A DNA stretch of 64,000 nucleotides from Rothia mucilaginosa (lineage in GTDB: Bacteria > Actinomycetota > Actinomycetes > Actinomycetales > Micrococcaceae), in NCBI RefSeq assembly GCF_001061665.1, contig NZ_JVSP01000002.1, positions 153,177 through 217,176 on the forward strand, in the 5' to 3' direction. The notes beneath the pieces are model-generated. The model had not been told where the DNA came from, ran no database searches, and worked only from the letters and a program-made list of their open reading frames with translations. Shown one piece after another: positions 42,494-51,178 of the stretch (positions are counted from its first letter, which is position 1; the number at the start of each line of letters is the position of its first letter). Position numbers and translations under genes: made by a program.

Positions 42494-42985
42494 TTAGCGG
42501 TAGTTGACGAACTGGAGGTCAACCTCAAGGTCAGCGGACTTGAGCATTGTAATGACTTCCTGCAGGTCATCGCGGGACTTGGAGGAGACGCGCAGTTCAT
42601 CACCCTGGATGGTTGCCTTCACGCCCTTGGGGCCCTCTTCGCGGATCATCTTGGAGATCTTCTTCGCCTGATCCTGAGCGATACCTTCCTTGATGGAGCA
42701 TTCGATGCGGGTTTCCTTGCCGGATGCGTAGGGCTTGCCGGAGTCCAGGGACTTTAGGGAGATGCCGCGCTTGACCAGCTTGGACTGGAAAACGTCGAGC
42801 ACTGCCAGGGCGCGCTCTTCAGCGTTGGCCTTGATGAGGATCTTGTCGCCGGAGTAGTCGATTTCGGCGCCGACGCCGCGGAAGTCGTAGCGCTGGGAGA
42901 TTTCCTTCTGTGCCTGGTGCAGGGCGTTGGATACTTCCTGCTTGTCGACCTTGGAGACGATGTCGAACGAAGATTCGCTAGCCAT
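42494..42985 (-). CDS. yajQ: YajQ-family nucleotide-binding protein
   Basis: The 163-residue protein matches YajQ throughout: [20 protein letters not shown] at the N-terminus, [12 protein letters not shown] near 31, [16 protein letters not shown] near 77, and the end [11 protein letters not shown]. Some family members bind cyclic di-GMP or other nucleotides; no di-GMP genes are seen nearby, so the ligand is open. AAAGGA lies six bases before the ATG. Confidence 0.93.
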   Translation of the reverse strand: MASESSFDIVSKVDKQEVSNALHQAQKEISQRYDFRGVGAEIDYSGDKILIKANAEERALAVLDVFQSKLVKRGISLKSLDSGKPYASGKETRIECSIKEGIAQDQAKKISKMIREEGPKGVKATIQGDELRVSSKSRDDLQEVITMLKSADLEVDLQFVNYR

Positions 42986-43079
42986 GGATATTCCTTTCGT
43001 GAATGAGGTGCTACAGGCACCGGTTAGTACTAGCCTACCGGGTCTGCGGAGTTGTTCACAGCTAACTAACAGAAATGCC

Positions 43080-43096
43080 GACCTGTTTTACAGGTC
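43080..43096. promoter_or_regulatory. Perfect palindrome at the 43127 gene promoter
   Basis: GACCTGT, TTT, ACAGGTC. It overlaps the place expected for the -35 box of the gene at 43127 and lies upstream of yajQ as well, so it may be an operator for both. Confidence 0.5.
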
Positions 43097-43114
43097 ACTC
43101 TAATCTTTGAAGAG

Positions 43115-43120
43115 GATAAT
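43115..43120 (+). promoter_or_regulatory. Probable -10 box of the 43127 gene (leaderless)
   Basis: GATAAT, six bases, then the ATG at 43127. Confidence 0.45.
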
Positions 43121-43126
43121 AGAAGC

Positions 43127-43513
43127 ATGACCACTTATGACCTGTCCGTGACGGACGTGCAAGCGAGCGAAGAAGCTCGAGACCTGCAGACCCTTCTCTT
43201 TATGGACTTGCATAATTCTCTGAGTCCTGAACCCGAGGGTATTCCTGAGGCTGAGCGTCTCAATGAATCTGACCACCACGAGATTCATCTTGACCTGTAT
43301 GGGGAAGATGCTGAGCCCTCCCCCTTCGACGGTATTGGTATCACCCTGACGGAGCCTTCGCTCGTAGCTCGATTCTGCGGCGTTCGTCGCGACCTGGAGC
43401 GCGAAATTTCCGGCGGCATGTGCACGGTTGAGCAGGCGCGCCGCTACCTGGAGCACCTTGAGATTGTGCTGTTGCTTGAGCAAGACGGCGATATACCCTC
43501 CCGTTCCTTCTAG
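43127..43513 (+). CDS. Small acidic protein of unknown function
   Basis: This 128-residue acidic protein is not recognised. It has no signal peptide or membrane segment. Two helices are likely near residues 12-30 and 88-120, the latter with Leu-rich HLEIVLLLEQDGD. It could be a small regulatory or antitoxin-like protein, but no toxin gene is adjacent. GATAAT six bases upstream suggests a leaderless transcript; the AGAGGA inside it could alternatively be a ribosome binding site. A palindrome lies just upstream. tRNA-Tyr follows. Confidence 0.65.
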   Translation: MTTYDLSVTDVQASEEARDLQTLLFMDLHNSLSPEPEGIPEAERLNESDHHEIHLDLYGEDAEPSPFDGIGITLTEPSLVARFCGVRRDLEREISGGMCTVEQARRYLEHLEIVLLLEQDGDIPSRSF

Positions 43514-43690
43514 GCTGGGTGCCTCCCAGACTGATAGTCGTGAGGTTTGCCGTTCTTACGGGGCTCCGGACCAAGAGCCATCATCGAGTATAACCTTCGT
43601 CACAAATCTAGCTCTGAAGTGTACACGGCTCGCAATCTGCTGTAGAGTAGTCTCTGTTCGCGTGAGCGAGCAACTAGCACCTAGCTAGGC

Positions 43691-43772
43691 GGCAGGTTAC
43701 CCGAGCGGCCAAAGGGGGCTGACTGTAAATCAGCTGGCACTGCCTACGGGGGTTCGAATCCCTCACCTGCCA
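43691..43772 (+). tRNA. tRNA-Tyr (GTA)
   Basis: Acceptor arms GGCAGGT and ACCTGCC pair perfectly. The anticodon loop in CTGACTGTAAATCAG gives GTA at 43725-43727. The long variable arm is as expected for tRNA-Tyr. The T arm GGGGGTTCGAATCCCTC is intact. CCA is not encoded. Confidence 0.97.
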
Positions 43773-43777
43773 CAAAT

Positions 43778-43806
43778 AGCCCGGTTACGAAAGTAACCGG
43801 GCTTTT
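43778..43806 (+). terminator. Terminator of tRNA-Tyr
   Basis: AGCCCGGTTAC, GAAA, GTAACCGGGCT, then TTT. Confidence 0.92.
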
Positions 43807-44076
43807 GTGTATCTAAAACCAAAAGCTTAGCGGTGAGGCGCATCTGCGCGATGATGCTCCTCAGCGAAGTCCCGGTACGGTTTGTGCCTGCCGGGTAGCG
43901 CGCCTCCACAATCGGCCACAGGAACCTTCACCGGAGTTCCCGCGACACGCCTAAAACTCGGCGGAAACTACCGCGTAAAGAGCTAACTATGACGGCTGCT
44001 TGTCATATCTTTCACAATGTTTGAATCCCAGAGCGAACAATTAGCGATTGGGGTCTTGAGGGTGTAGCTTTATCTC

Positions 44077-44454
44077 ATGGCTACTAATGAAATTACTCAG
44101 CAGAACCTGACTGCTACCGTCGAGAGCAACGACATCGTCTTCCTGGACTTCTGGGCAGATTGGTGCGGTCCCTGCAAGCAGTTCTCCCCCGTCTACGAGG
44201 CGGCTTCGGAGAAGCACAGCGACATTGTTTTCGGCAAGGTCGACACCGAGGACCAGGGCCAGCTCGCTCAGGCAGCAGGCATCACCTCCATCCCCACCAT
44301 CATGGGCTTCCGTGACGGTATCCTGGTTTACCAGCAGGCTGGCGCACTGCGCGAAGACCAGCTGGAGACCGTAATCGGTTCGATTCGCGAGCTCGACATG
44401 GACAAGGTCCGTGCAGAGATTGCAGCGGCTGAAGGTTCCGCAGAGAAGAAGTAA
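44077..44454 (+). CDS. trxA: Thioredoxin
   Basis: The 125-residue protein has the thioredoxin fold with the active site WCGPC at residues 29-33 and the cis-proline in SIPTIMGF near 73. It reduces protein disulfides in the cytoplasm. A 15-residue charged tail extends past the usual end. No ribosome binding site is seen; TAGCTT lies six bases before the ATG, again suggesting a leaderless message. Confidence 0.94.
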   Translation: MATNEITQQNLTATVESNDIVFLDFWADWCGPCKQFSPVYEAASEKHSDIVFGKVDTEDQGQLAQAAGITSIPTIMGFRDGILVYQQAGALREDQLETVIGSIRELDMDKVRAEIAAAEGSAEKK

Positions 44455-44477
44455 GCTCAACCACGCATCAGAGCTTG

Positions 44478-44520
44478 AACGGGGTGCACCCACCGGATTA
44501 ACCGGAGGGTGCGCCCCGTT
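44478..44520. terminator. Bidirectional hairpin between trxA and alkA-type gene
   Basis: AACGGGGTGCACCC with CCGG pairs with CCGG and GGGTGCGCCCCGTT with a few wobbles. Confidence 0.85.
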
Positions 44521-44541
44521 GCTTGTGCTCTCACCGGGCAC

Positions 44542-45780
44542 TCAGCGCTCGCGGTGATCCTCAATGCTCATGCGCGCGCCGAAGCGCTGCTTCCAGAAGC
44601 CGGAGGCGTACATGTAGCGCACCACGCGCTGCCGGTGCGGGCTGTAGGGGGCGAGCAAGGCGAGCATGCCCGCATCATCGGTGCGGCGGCCCCCGAGCAG
44701 TTCGCCAACCGAGTGGGCCAGATGGTAATCGCCGACGCTGATAGCGTCCGGATGCCCGCAGACGCGCTGGAGGGTTTCGGCAATGCTCCACGGGCCTACT
44801 CCGCGTAGCGTGTTGAGCGCCCGGGCCAGGGCGGTGACATCGCCGGTGCCGGCGACCCGAGCGATGGCGGGGGCGGAGCTGGCGTAGGCGCGCACCGCAT
44901 CGTAGCGGCTCTTATCCACGCCCGCCCGGTGCCAATCCCAGGTGGGGATGGCCGCCAGGGTGCGGGCCGTGGGGTAGACGCGCATGCCCTCGGGCTGAGC
45001 GGAGAGGCCGCTTGCCGGGGCAGGTTCGCCGTGCCGGTACAGAATCCACCGCAACGTCCTGAAGGCTTCGGTCTGCGTGATGCGCTGTTCCACAATGGCG
45101 TTGAGTACGTGCCGGTCCAGCTGGCCCGAGGCGCTTAGCCGTAGCCCGGGGTTGGCCCGCCACGCGGTACGGACGCGCTCGGGGAGCTCCCCGAACGAGG
45201 GAAGGGACGCGAAATCCTCGGGACGGTCGTGCAGACCCAGCCAGTAGGTCATCTCATCGGCCAGCGCTCGTACGTCGTGGCGTGCCGCCAGCTGCCGCTC
45301 GGCGGAGTCGTAGGAAGCCCAGATGCGAACGCGGACGGGGCGCATCAGCAGCCGGTGCAGGGCCGGAAGGGCGGCCGCCGCGGAATCGGGAGAGCCCGTC
45401 GCGGAATCGGGAAGGCGCTCTGCGAAGAGCACCGCGGGAAAGCTATGTTCCGGCGTGCGGGCCGTAATCCAGATGCGTTCGGCTCCGGCCTCTCGGCTGA
45501 GCGCGCGGTAGGCCGGATCGCTCGCGCCTCGGCTCAGCGCGCCCAGCGTCTGCGCCAGGTGCACGGGAACCTGCGGCTCGACGATAACCTCGCAGGACTC
45601 GGGCGCGAGGGTGCCCGGCAGGGAGCGCGTACCCGCAGGGGAGAGCGAGCGAATCGTCACGCGCGGTTCGGCGCTCAACGGTCCCGGGGCATAGGGCAGG
45701 CGCGCCGCGGCCAGCGGGTGCGGGTTAGCGCCCGGCGCCGGGGGCAGCGTCCGGGGGATTGAGGAGGGTTGCGTGCTCAC
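44542..45780 (-). CDS. alkA: AlkA-type DNA-3-methyladenine glycosylase
   Basis: AlkA removes alkylated purines in base excision repair. The C-terminal half has the helix-hairpin-helix LRGVGPWSIAETLQRVCG near residue 323 followed by the catalytic Asp in ISVGDYHLAHSVG. LNAIVEQRITQTEAFRTL near 228 is the start of the HhH-GPD domain. The 412 residues exceed E. coli AlkA (282), with a Pro/Ala-rich first 40 residues. The start is a GTG with TAGACT six bases upstream, so the message is probably leaderless. It shares a divergent promoter region with the DUF2079 gene. Confidence 0.87.
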   Translation of the reverse strand: MSTQPSSIPRTLPPAPGANPHPLAAARLPYAPGPLSAEPRVTIRSLSPAGTRSLPGTLAPESCEVIVEPQVPVHLAQTLGALSRGASDPAYRALSREAGAERIWITARTPEHSFPAVLFAERLPDSATGSPDSAAAALPALHRLLMRPVRVRIWASYDSAERQLAARHDVRALADEMTYWLGLHDRPEDFASLPSFGELPERVRTAWRANPGLRLSASGQLDRHVLNAIVEQRITQTEAFRTLRWILYRHGEPAPASGLSAQPEGMRVYPTARTLAAIPTWDWHRAGVDKSRYDAVRAYASSAPAIARVAGTGDVTALARALNTLRGVGPWSIAETLQRVCGHPDAISVGDYHLAHSVGELLGGRRTDDAGMLALLAPYSPHRQRVVRYMYASGFWKQRFGARMSIEDHRER

Positions 45781-45786
45781 AGCACC

Positions 45787-45792
45787 AGTCTA
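45787..45792 (-). promoter_or_regulatory. Probable -10 box of alkA (leaderless)
   Basis: TAGACT, then GGTGCT, then the GTG start at 45780 on the minus strand. Confidence 0.55.
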
Positions 45793-45949
45793 CGCGGCCG
45801 GGTTCTGGGCTTCGAGCCGACGGAGCCCGGCGATGGAGCGTCCCGGACTCATACGCTACCCTAGAGTGATAAGGAGTGTGTACAGTGCATCACAGGGCTG
45901 GCGGTGAAACCCGGGCTTCGACGGATGCGCTCCCGAGGGAAGGACGCCC

Positions 45950-47737
45950 ATGGCATCGGAAGAGACTGAAGTAGCCGCCCAGAGCGCGGCTCCGACGAGG
46001 CCTCGAACCACCGGCGGCTCAGCTTCCCGGTCGGGCGTCGCCGGGGGCCTCCGCGAGCGCTTCAAGCGCATCCGTCTGCTTGACCTGTTCCCCGGACTGG
46101 TGCTGGGCGTGGCCGTTATGGCGCTGTACACCTACTACTCGCTGCAGCAGGTTAAGCACTGGGTGACCCCCTCGTGGGATCTGGCAATCTTCACGCAGAT
46201 GGCCCAGGCGTACTCGCACTTCTCCGCACCAATCGTGCCGGTTAAGGGGCCCGGTTTTAACCTCTGGGGCGATCACTTCCACCCCATTCTGATGCTGCTG
46301 GGGCCGATTTACGGGATGTTTCCCTCGCCCACGACCCTGCTCGTTGTGCAGAACGCCCTAATTGCGGCCGCAACGAGTGCCATCGTCTTCTTCACCCAGC
46401 GTGCCTTTACCCTGGCTCGAGCCTCCCGAACCGGTGAGGAATCTGAGCCGTCCCGGTTCCAGCGGTTCGTGCCGACGCTGACCGGTCTTCTGCTCGGTGC
46501 GGGCTTCGCCCTGAGCTTTGGCGTGCAGCAGGCCGTCGCGGCGCAGTTCCACGAAGTGGCCTTTGCTGTGCCCCTGCTGACCGTGAGCCTGGGCTATCTG
46601 GTGCTCGCCTCGCGCGTGAGCGGCGACGAACGAAACCGATACCTTGCCCGCGCCTGCTGGTGGGCGCTGCCCATCGCCTTCGTCAAGGAGGATATGGGCG
46701 TAACCGTGGCCGTCATCGGCGTTGTGGCCCTGATTCGTAGCGGCTGGTTGGGTGTCGCGTACGATATTCTGTTGCCCCGCCTCTCTGAGGGAGAACCGGC
46801 TTCGTTCCGCGTTCGCCTGCGTTCCCTGTACCACTCCTGGGCCCGCACTCGCGCGGTTGCCGAGTCGAGCATGGTAATTGCGTGGGGCATCTTCTGGTCG
46901 GTGGTCTCAATCGCCGTGATTCTGCCCTACTTCAACAGCGGCGGAACCTTTGACTACGCCGACAAGGTGAATGTTGCCGCTGCCGTTGGGGATCCCTTCG
47001 GCTCCCTGATTCAGATGATGAATAACAACACGAAGATGGCGACCCTGGGCCTGCTACTCATCACGGGTGCGGTGCTGTGGGTTGGCTCGCCCCTTGCGCT
47101 GGTGGCTCTGCCGACCATCGCGTGGCGTCTGCTCTCCACGATGGAGTCCTACTGGGCCAGCACCTGGCACTACTCTCTGGTGCTGATGCCGGTCGTCTTC
47201 TGCGCCCTGCTGGATACCGTGCTACGGATGCGCTACGGTGCGATTCCGGCCCGCAAACTCGCGGAGCCCGCCGAGGTTCCCGACGCCCCCAAGGAGCCTT
47301 CCGGTCGCAGCCGCATCCGGGTTCGCAACCTGCCGGTGTGGATTCTTCCTGTCGTAGCGCTTTTCTTGGCCGCTTCCCCGATTTTCGTGCCGGGCTCGAC
47401 GCAGCCTCTCGCAGCCCTGGCGAACTCGCAGTTTACCGACTCTGCTTTGACTTCCAGCGATCAGATGAAGCTCAAGGCCGTGCAGCAGGTGCCCGAGGGC
47501 GTTACCGTGGCCTCGGATTTGTCCATTCTGACGCAGCTGATTCCGGGTCGCACCGTCTACTGGATTGGTCATACCGGCGAGCCGGCCCCCGAGTACGTGG
47601 TGATTGACCGCAGCAATAACTCCTGGGGTGGTAATCCTCCGGCGAATGTGGCCCAGTACGCCGCTGACCGTTACGGCCACTCCTACGCTAAGCACGCGAC
47701 CGTCGGCACGATCGATATCGTGCGCCGCGTCGACTAG
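45950..47737 (+). CDS. DUF2079 membrane protein
   Basis: The 595-residue protein matches the DUF2079 family: SWDLAIFTQMAQAYSHF near residue 75 and KGPGFNLWGDHFHPILMLLGPIY near 99-121 (the span is longer than one motif), followed by about nine hydrophobic helices. The fold resembles GT-C glycosyltransferases; the conserved Asp in SWDLAIF would fit, but activity has not been shown to my knowledge. A C-terminal extracellular domain of about 130 residues follows the last helix. GAAGGA lies eight bases before the ATG. Confidence 0.85.
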   Translation: MASEETEVAAQSAAPTRPRTTGGSASRSGVAGGLRERFKRIRLLDLFPGLVLGVAVMALYTYYSLQQVKHWVTPSWDLAIFTQMAQAYSHFSAPIVPVKGPGFNLWGDHFHPILMLLGPIYGMFPSPTTLLVVQNALIAAATSAIVFFTQRAFTLARASRTGEESEPSRFQRFVPTLTGLLLGAGFALSFGVQQAVAAQFHEVAFAVPLLTVSLGYLVLASRVSGDERNRYLARACWWALPIAFVKEDMGVTVAVIGVVALIRSGWLGVAYDILLPRLSEGEPASFRVRLRSLYHSWARTRAVAESSMVIAWGIFWSVVSIAVILPYFNSGGTFDYADKVNVAAAVGDPFGSLIQMMNNNTKMATLGLLLITGAVLWVGSPLALVALPTIAWRLLSTMESYWASTWHYSLVLMPVVFCALLDTVLRMRYGAIPARKLAEPAEVPDAPKEPSGRSRIRVRNLPVWILPVVALFLAASPIFVPGSTQPLAALANSQFTDSALTSSDQMKLKAVQQVPEGVTVASDLSILTQLIPGRTVYWIGHTGEPAPEYVVIDRSNNSWGGNPPANVAQYAADRYGHSYAKHATVGTIDIVRRVD

Positions 47738-48382
47738 CCCCTCGGCTAAGCCTCTAGATGAGCGCCCACCCTCCAAGAGTGAGGGTGGGCGCTCGTGCCT
47801 AAGAGATGAGGTTTTAAGCACCTTTTTATAGCCGAGGAAGGGACCCTGCGGTACACTGTATAAACACGGGAACCCCCGATGAAGGTCTTGTGCGCACCGA
47901 GCACCCCAGGTGGTGTCATTTTGGAAAGTGCGCCGTACTCACCATCACCGATTGATACGCCCCGAAAGTTGCGGCTCCGCCGCACTCGGGCTTCTCTGAA
48001 CGATCTCTGGTCAAAGCCTCCTGACGCGTCTGCTGTTACAGACTGATACACCATACGGGTGAGGCCCCACGCCAGGAATACGTGACGCCTTATGTGAGCA
48101 CAATTGACCGTACCCCTCTCCGCCCCGCGCGCCCGGTGCGCGTTCTCGGCGCGATGACGTACGAGTCTCCAATTGTGCAGCGAGAAATTCAAGACCGCTC
48201 CCAGCAGTAACCCTCACACCCTCACTGTGCCCTCTGCGCCCCGCGCGAGGGGATAACCGGGTGTGTGCGGTGAAACCGTCGGCTGAACAATACGCCGGAC
48301 GCATGTGGCTGGGCCGTGAAGGGGACACCCGGTAAGCGCCGAAGAGCGTGCGCTATCCACCCCTACCGTATACGAGGAAAAA
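47738..48382. other. Long region upstream of deaD
   Basis: Of these 645 bases the first 60 hold the previous terminator. A TACACTGTATAAAC stretch at 47852-47865 looks like a promoter -10. If used, it gives a leader of about 500 bases containing a hairpin at 47961-47990 (TGCGGC/GCCGCA with outer CCCG/CGGG) and a long-range pairing of GCACAATTG (48098-48106) with CAATTGTGC (48170-48178). No open frame here looks coding. A structured 5' leader or an unrecognised small RNA is possible. Confidence 0.5.
47760..47794 (+). terminator. Terminator of DUF2079 gene
   Basis: GAGCGCCCACCCTC pairs perfectly with GAGGGTGGGCGCTC. Confidence 0.88.
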
Positions 48383-50497
48383 TTGACTGAGAATACCGCT
48401 ACCCCGGCCGAACTGAACGCCGAGGCAGAGACCGTTGTGACCGCTGAGAACAACGTTGAGACCCCCGCCGCAGAAGAAACCGCTGCGGAGACTACCGCAG
48501 AAACCACCGCAGACGCCCCCACCGAAAAGGCTGAGGAAGAGGGCGTGCGCTTTACCGACCTGGGCCTGGACGCCCGCGTCCTGGCCGCTCTGGAAGAGGT
48601 CGGCTACGAGAAGCCGTCCCCCATTCAGGAACAGACCATCCCGCTGCTGCTCGAGGGCCGCGACGTGGTCGGTCTGGCGCAGACCGGTACCGGTAAGACC
48701 GCAGCCTTCGCGCTGCCGGCCCTCTCCCGCATGGCTGAACTCGCCGACATCAACGGTGTCTCCCGCGACACCCAGGTGCTGGTCCTGGCTCCCACCCGCG
48801 AGCTGGCTCTGCAGGTTGCTGAGGCTTTCTCCTCCTACGCAACCCATATGGAGGACTTCACCGTGCTGCCGATTTACGGCGGCTCCCCCTACGGCCCGCA
48901 GCTGGCCGGCCTGCGCCGCGGTGCGCAGGTCGTCGTCGGTACCCCCGGCCGCGTGATTGACCACCTGGAAAAGGGCTCCCTGGACCTGTCCAACCTGCAG
49001 TACCTGGTTCTGGACGAGGCCGACGAAATGCTTCGCATGGGCTTCGCCGAAGACGTGGAGAAGATCCTCGAAGGCACCCCCGACAGTAAGCAGGTGGCCC
49101 TGTTCTCCGCCACCATGCCCAACTCGATCCGCAAGATCGCTCAGCAGTACCTGACCGATCCGGTCGAGATTCGCGTGAAGGCTAAGACCACCACCAGCGC
49201 CAATATCTCCCAGCGCTACATGCAGGTCATGCACTCCCACAAGCTGGACGCCATGACCCGAGTGCTCGAGGTTGAAAACTACGACGGCATTATCGTCTTC
49301 GTGCGCACCAAGAAGGAGACCGAGGAGGTCGCCGACAAGCTGAAGGCCCGCGGCTTTGCGGCGGCTGCCATCAACGGTGACATTCCCCAGCAGCTGCGCG
49401 AGCGCACCGTGGATGCACTGCGCGACGGCCGCATCGACATCCTCGTGGCAACCGACGTGGCGGCACGCGGCCTGGATGTGGAGCGCATCTCCCTGGTCGT
49501 CAACTACGACATCCCCCACGACACCGAGTCCTACGTGCACCGCATTGGCCGTACCGGCCGTGCGGGCCGCGAGGGTGCCGCCATTCTGTTCGTGACCCCG
49601 CGCGAGAAGTACATGCTGCGCCAGATCGAGAAGGCTACCCGCCAGAAGGTCGAGCCCATGCACATGCCGACCGCGGAGGCCGTGAACGAGACCCGTAAGC
49701 AGCGTTTCGCCGAGCAGATTACCGAGACCATCGAGTCCGAGGACCTGAGCTTCTTCCGCCAGATTATTGAAGACTACGAGAACGAGCACGACACCACCGC
49801 TGAGGACATTGCGGCCGCACTGGCTGTTATCGCTCAGCAGGGTCGCCCGTTCTTCCTGGACGAGTCTGAGGACATCGCTCGCAACTCCCGCCCCTTCTCC
49901 GATGATGATTCGGACCGCGGCGGCCGCAAGGGCAAGCGCGTGCACAACGACGAGGGCATGGTCAACTACAAGCTGAACGTTGGCCGTTCCTCCCGCGTGA
50001 CCGCGGGCGCCATCGTGGGTGCGTTGGCTAACGAGGGCGGCATCAAGGGTTCGCAGATTGGCTCGATTGATATCCGTCAGCACTTCACCATTGTGGGCCT
50101 GCCCCAGGACCTGCCGCGCGACTTCTTCGATCGTCTGCGCGACACCAAGATTGCCGGTGAGTTCATCAACATCCGTAAGGACAACGGCCCCAAGGGTGGC
50201 GGACGCGGCTTCGGCGGCGGCCGTCGCGAGGGCGGATACCGCGACTTCGACCGCCGTGAGGGTGGCCGTAATAACCGTCGTGACGATAACCGTCGCGAGG
50301 GTGGTTACCGCGGTAACCGTGACGGTGGTCGTGACTTTGGCGGCGACCGCGACTTCAAGCGTCGTGACGACCGCGGTGCTCGCCGCGATGACCGCGGCGG
50401 TCGCGAGTACGGTAACCGCGACTTCGGCGGCCGTAATAACCGTCGTGACGATAACCGTCGCGACGGCTACCGCGGCGGTCGCGGCAAACGCTACTAA
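48383..50497 (+). CDS. deaD: DEAD-box RNA helicase
   Basis: The 704-residue helicase unwinds RNA in ribosome assembly and cold adaptation. After an acidic Ala/Glu/Thr-rich N-terminus of 50 residues come the Q motif, AQTGTGKTAAF near 97, PTRELALQ, VLDEADEML near 210, SATMP, and HRIGRTGRAGREG near 388. A DbpA-like RNA-binding domain lies near 530-600. The last 90 residues are Arg/Gly/Asp/Asn repeats such as NRREGGYRGN, typical of RNA-binding tails. The start is TTG at 48383 with GAGGAAA five bases upstream. The long leader suggests post-transcriptional control. Confidence 0.95.
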   Translation: MTENTATPAELNAEAETVVTAENNVETPAAEETAAETTAETTADAPTEKAEEEGVRFTDLGLDARVLAALEEVGYEKPSPIQEQTIPLLLEGRDVVGLAQTGTGKTAAFALPALSRMAELADINGVSRDTQVLVLAPTRELALQVAEAFSSYATHMEDFTVLPIYGGSPYGPQLAGLRRGAQVVVGTPGRVIDHLEKGSLDLSNLQYLVLDEADEMLRMGFAEDVEKILEGTPDSKQVALFSATMPNSIRKIAQQYLTDPVEIRVKAKTTTSANISQRYMQVMHSHKLDAMTRVLEVENYDGIIVFVRTKKETEEVADKLKARGFAAAAINGDIPQQLRERTVDALRDGRIDILVATDVAARGLDVERISLVVNYDIPHDTESYVHRIGRTGRAGREGAAILFVTPREKYMLRQIEKATRQKVEPMHMPTAEAVNETRKQRFAEQITETIESEDLSFFRQIIEDYENEHDTTAEDIAAALAVIAQQGRPFFLDESEDIARNSRPFSDDDSDRGGRKGKRVHNDEGMVNYKLNVGRSSRVTAGAIVGALANEGGIKGSQIGSIDIRQHFTIVGLPQDLPRDFFDRLRDTKIAGEFINIRKDNGPKGGGRGFGGGRREGGYRDFDRREGGRNNRRDDNRREGGYRGNRDGGRDFGGDRDFKRRDDRGARRDDRGGREYGNRDFGGRNNRRDDNRRDGYRGGRGKRY

Positions 50498-50577
50498 GCG
50501 GGCGTTGTAGCCCGGAAGCCGTATCCCGCGCCGCGTGACCGGAGCGTCGCGTAGCGCGGGGAGGACCCAAAGCATCC

Positions 50578-50620
50578 AGGCCGGTGGGGGACGAATTATC
50601 CGTTTCTCCGCCGGCCTTTT
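50578..50620 (+). terminator. Terminator of deaD
   Basis: GGCCGG and GGGGGA pair with TCTCCG and CCGGCC, then TTTTGTTTG. Confidence 0.75.
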
Positions 50621-50716
50621 GTTTGTCTCGCGCGTCCGATTGCGGCGGCATGGCGGGGAGCATGGAGGAGTGGATTCCCGAGGATAAAATTGTGGTGTAT
50701 GCCATACTATTCGCGC

Positions 50717-50745
50717 TTGCGGGTGCCCCCAAAGCCATGTATAGT
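50717..50745 (+). promoter_or_regulatory. Promoter of tRNA cluster
   Basis: A -35 TTGCGG at 50717-50722 and a -10 TATAGT at 50740-50745 are 17 bases apart. The first tRNA begins 10 bases after the -10. Confidence 0.75.
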
Positions 50746-50755
50746 TTTACCTGTT

Positions 50756-50827
50756 GCCCCGATAGCTCAGTGGTAGAGCGCCATCTTGGTAAGATGGAGG
50801 TCCCGGGATCGATTCCCGGTCGGGGCT
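50756..50827 (+). tRNA. tRNA-Thr (GGT), copy 1
   Basis: Acceptor GCCCCGA/TCGGGGC, anticodon arm CCATC-TTGGTAA-GATGG giving anticodon GGT, T arm CCGGGATCGATTCCCGG. Discriminator base T; CCA not encoded. Confidence 0.96.
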
Positions 50828-50861
50828 CTGTCATTAGCCCGTTATGCGGCGTTAATGATGT

Positions 50862-50935
50862 GGCGGTGTAGCTCAGCTGGTTAGAGCGCACGACTCATAA
50901 TCGTGAGGTCGACGGATCGAGCCCGTCCACCGCTA
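50862..50935 (+). tRNA. tRNA-Met (CAT), elongator type
   Basis: Acceptor GGCGGTG/CACCGCT (first pair G-U), anticodon arm CACGA-CTCATAA-TCGTG giving CAT. The first base is G, not the C of initiator tRNAs, so it is read as an elongator. It could in principle be the Ile-lysidine type, but the arms look like Met. Confidence 0.93.
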
Positions 50936-50936
50936 C

Positions 50937-51008
50937 GCCCCGATAGCTCAGTGGTAGAGCGCCATCTTGGTAAGATGGAGGTCCCGGGATCGATTCCCGG
51001 TCGGGGCT
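50937..51008 (+). tRNA. tRNA-Thr (GGT), copy 2
   Basis: Identical over all 72 bases to copy 1. It starts one base after tRNA-Met, so the three RNAs must be cut from one transcript. Confidence 0.96.
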
Positions 51009-51013
51009 CAGAT

Positions 51014-51044
51014 AAGCCTGTCTCTTCGGAGGCAGGCTTTTTTG
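51014..51044 (+). terminator. Terminator of tRNA cluster
   Basis: AAGCCTGTCTC, TTC, GGAGGCAGGCTT, then TTTTTG. Confidence 0.9.
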
Positions 51045-51127
51045 TTTACCTATTTGTTTGCCTAAAGCCTGGTCTGCATGCGCTCAGTGCACGGCTCAAT
51101 GCCGGGTAGAGCATGCCGGGTATAGCA

Positions 51128-51154
51128 AAGCCCCCGAGAAAAACTCGGGGGCTT
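51128..51154. terminator. Hairpin after LLM oxidoreductase gene
   Basis: AAGCCCCCGAG, AAAAA, CTCGGGGGCTT. It ends the minus-strand LLM gene 25 bases after its stop. Confidence 0.85.
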
Positions 51155-51178
51155 CGTCTTTATGCTCTGATCTAAGCG

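Noticed and set aside
48353-50575. A 740-codon open frame antisense to deaD
   Set aside because: It mirrors the helicase gene; long antisense frames arise from high-GC codon bias, and the translation is low-complexity Val/Ala/Gly-rich without family features.
50862-50935. Initiator tRNA-Met
   Set aside because: The first base is G and pairs as G-U, whereas initiators start with C unpaired to A.
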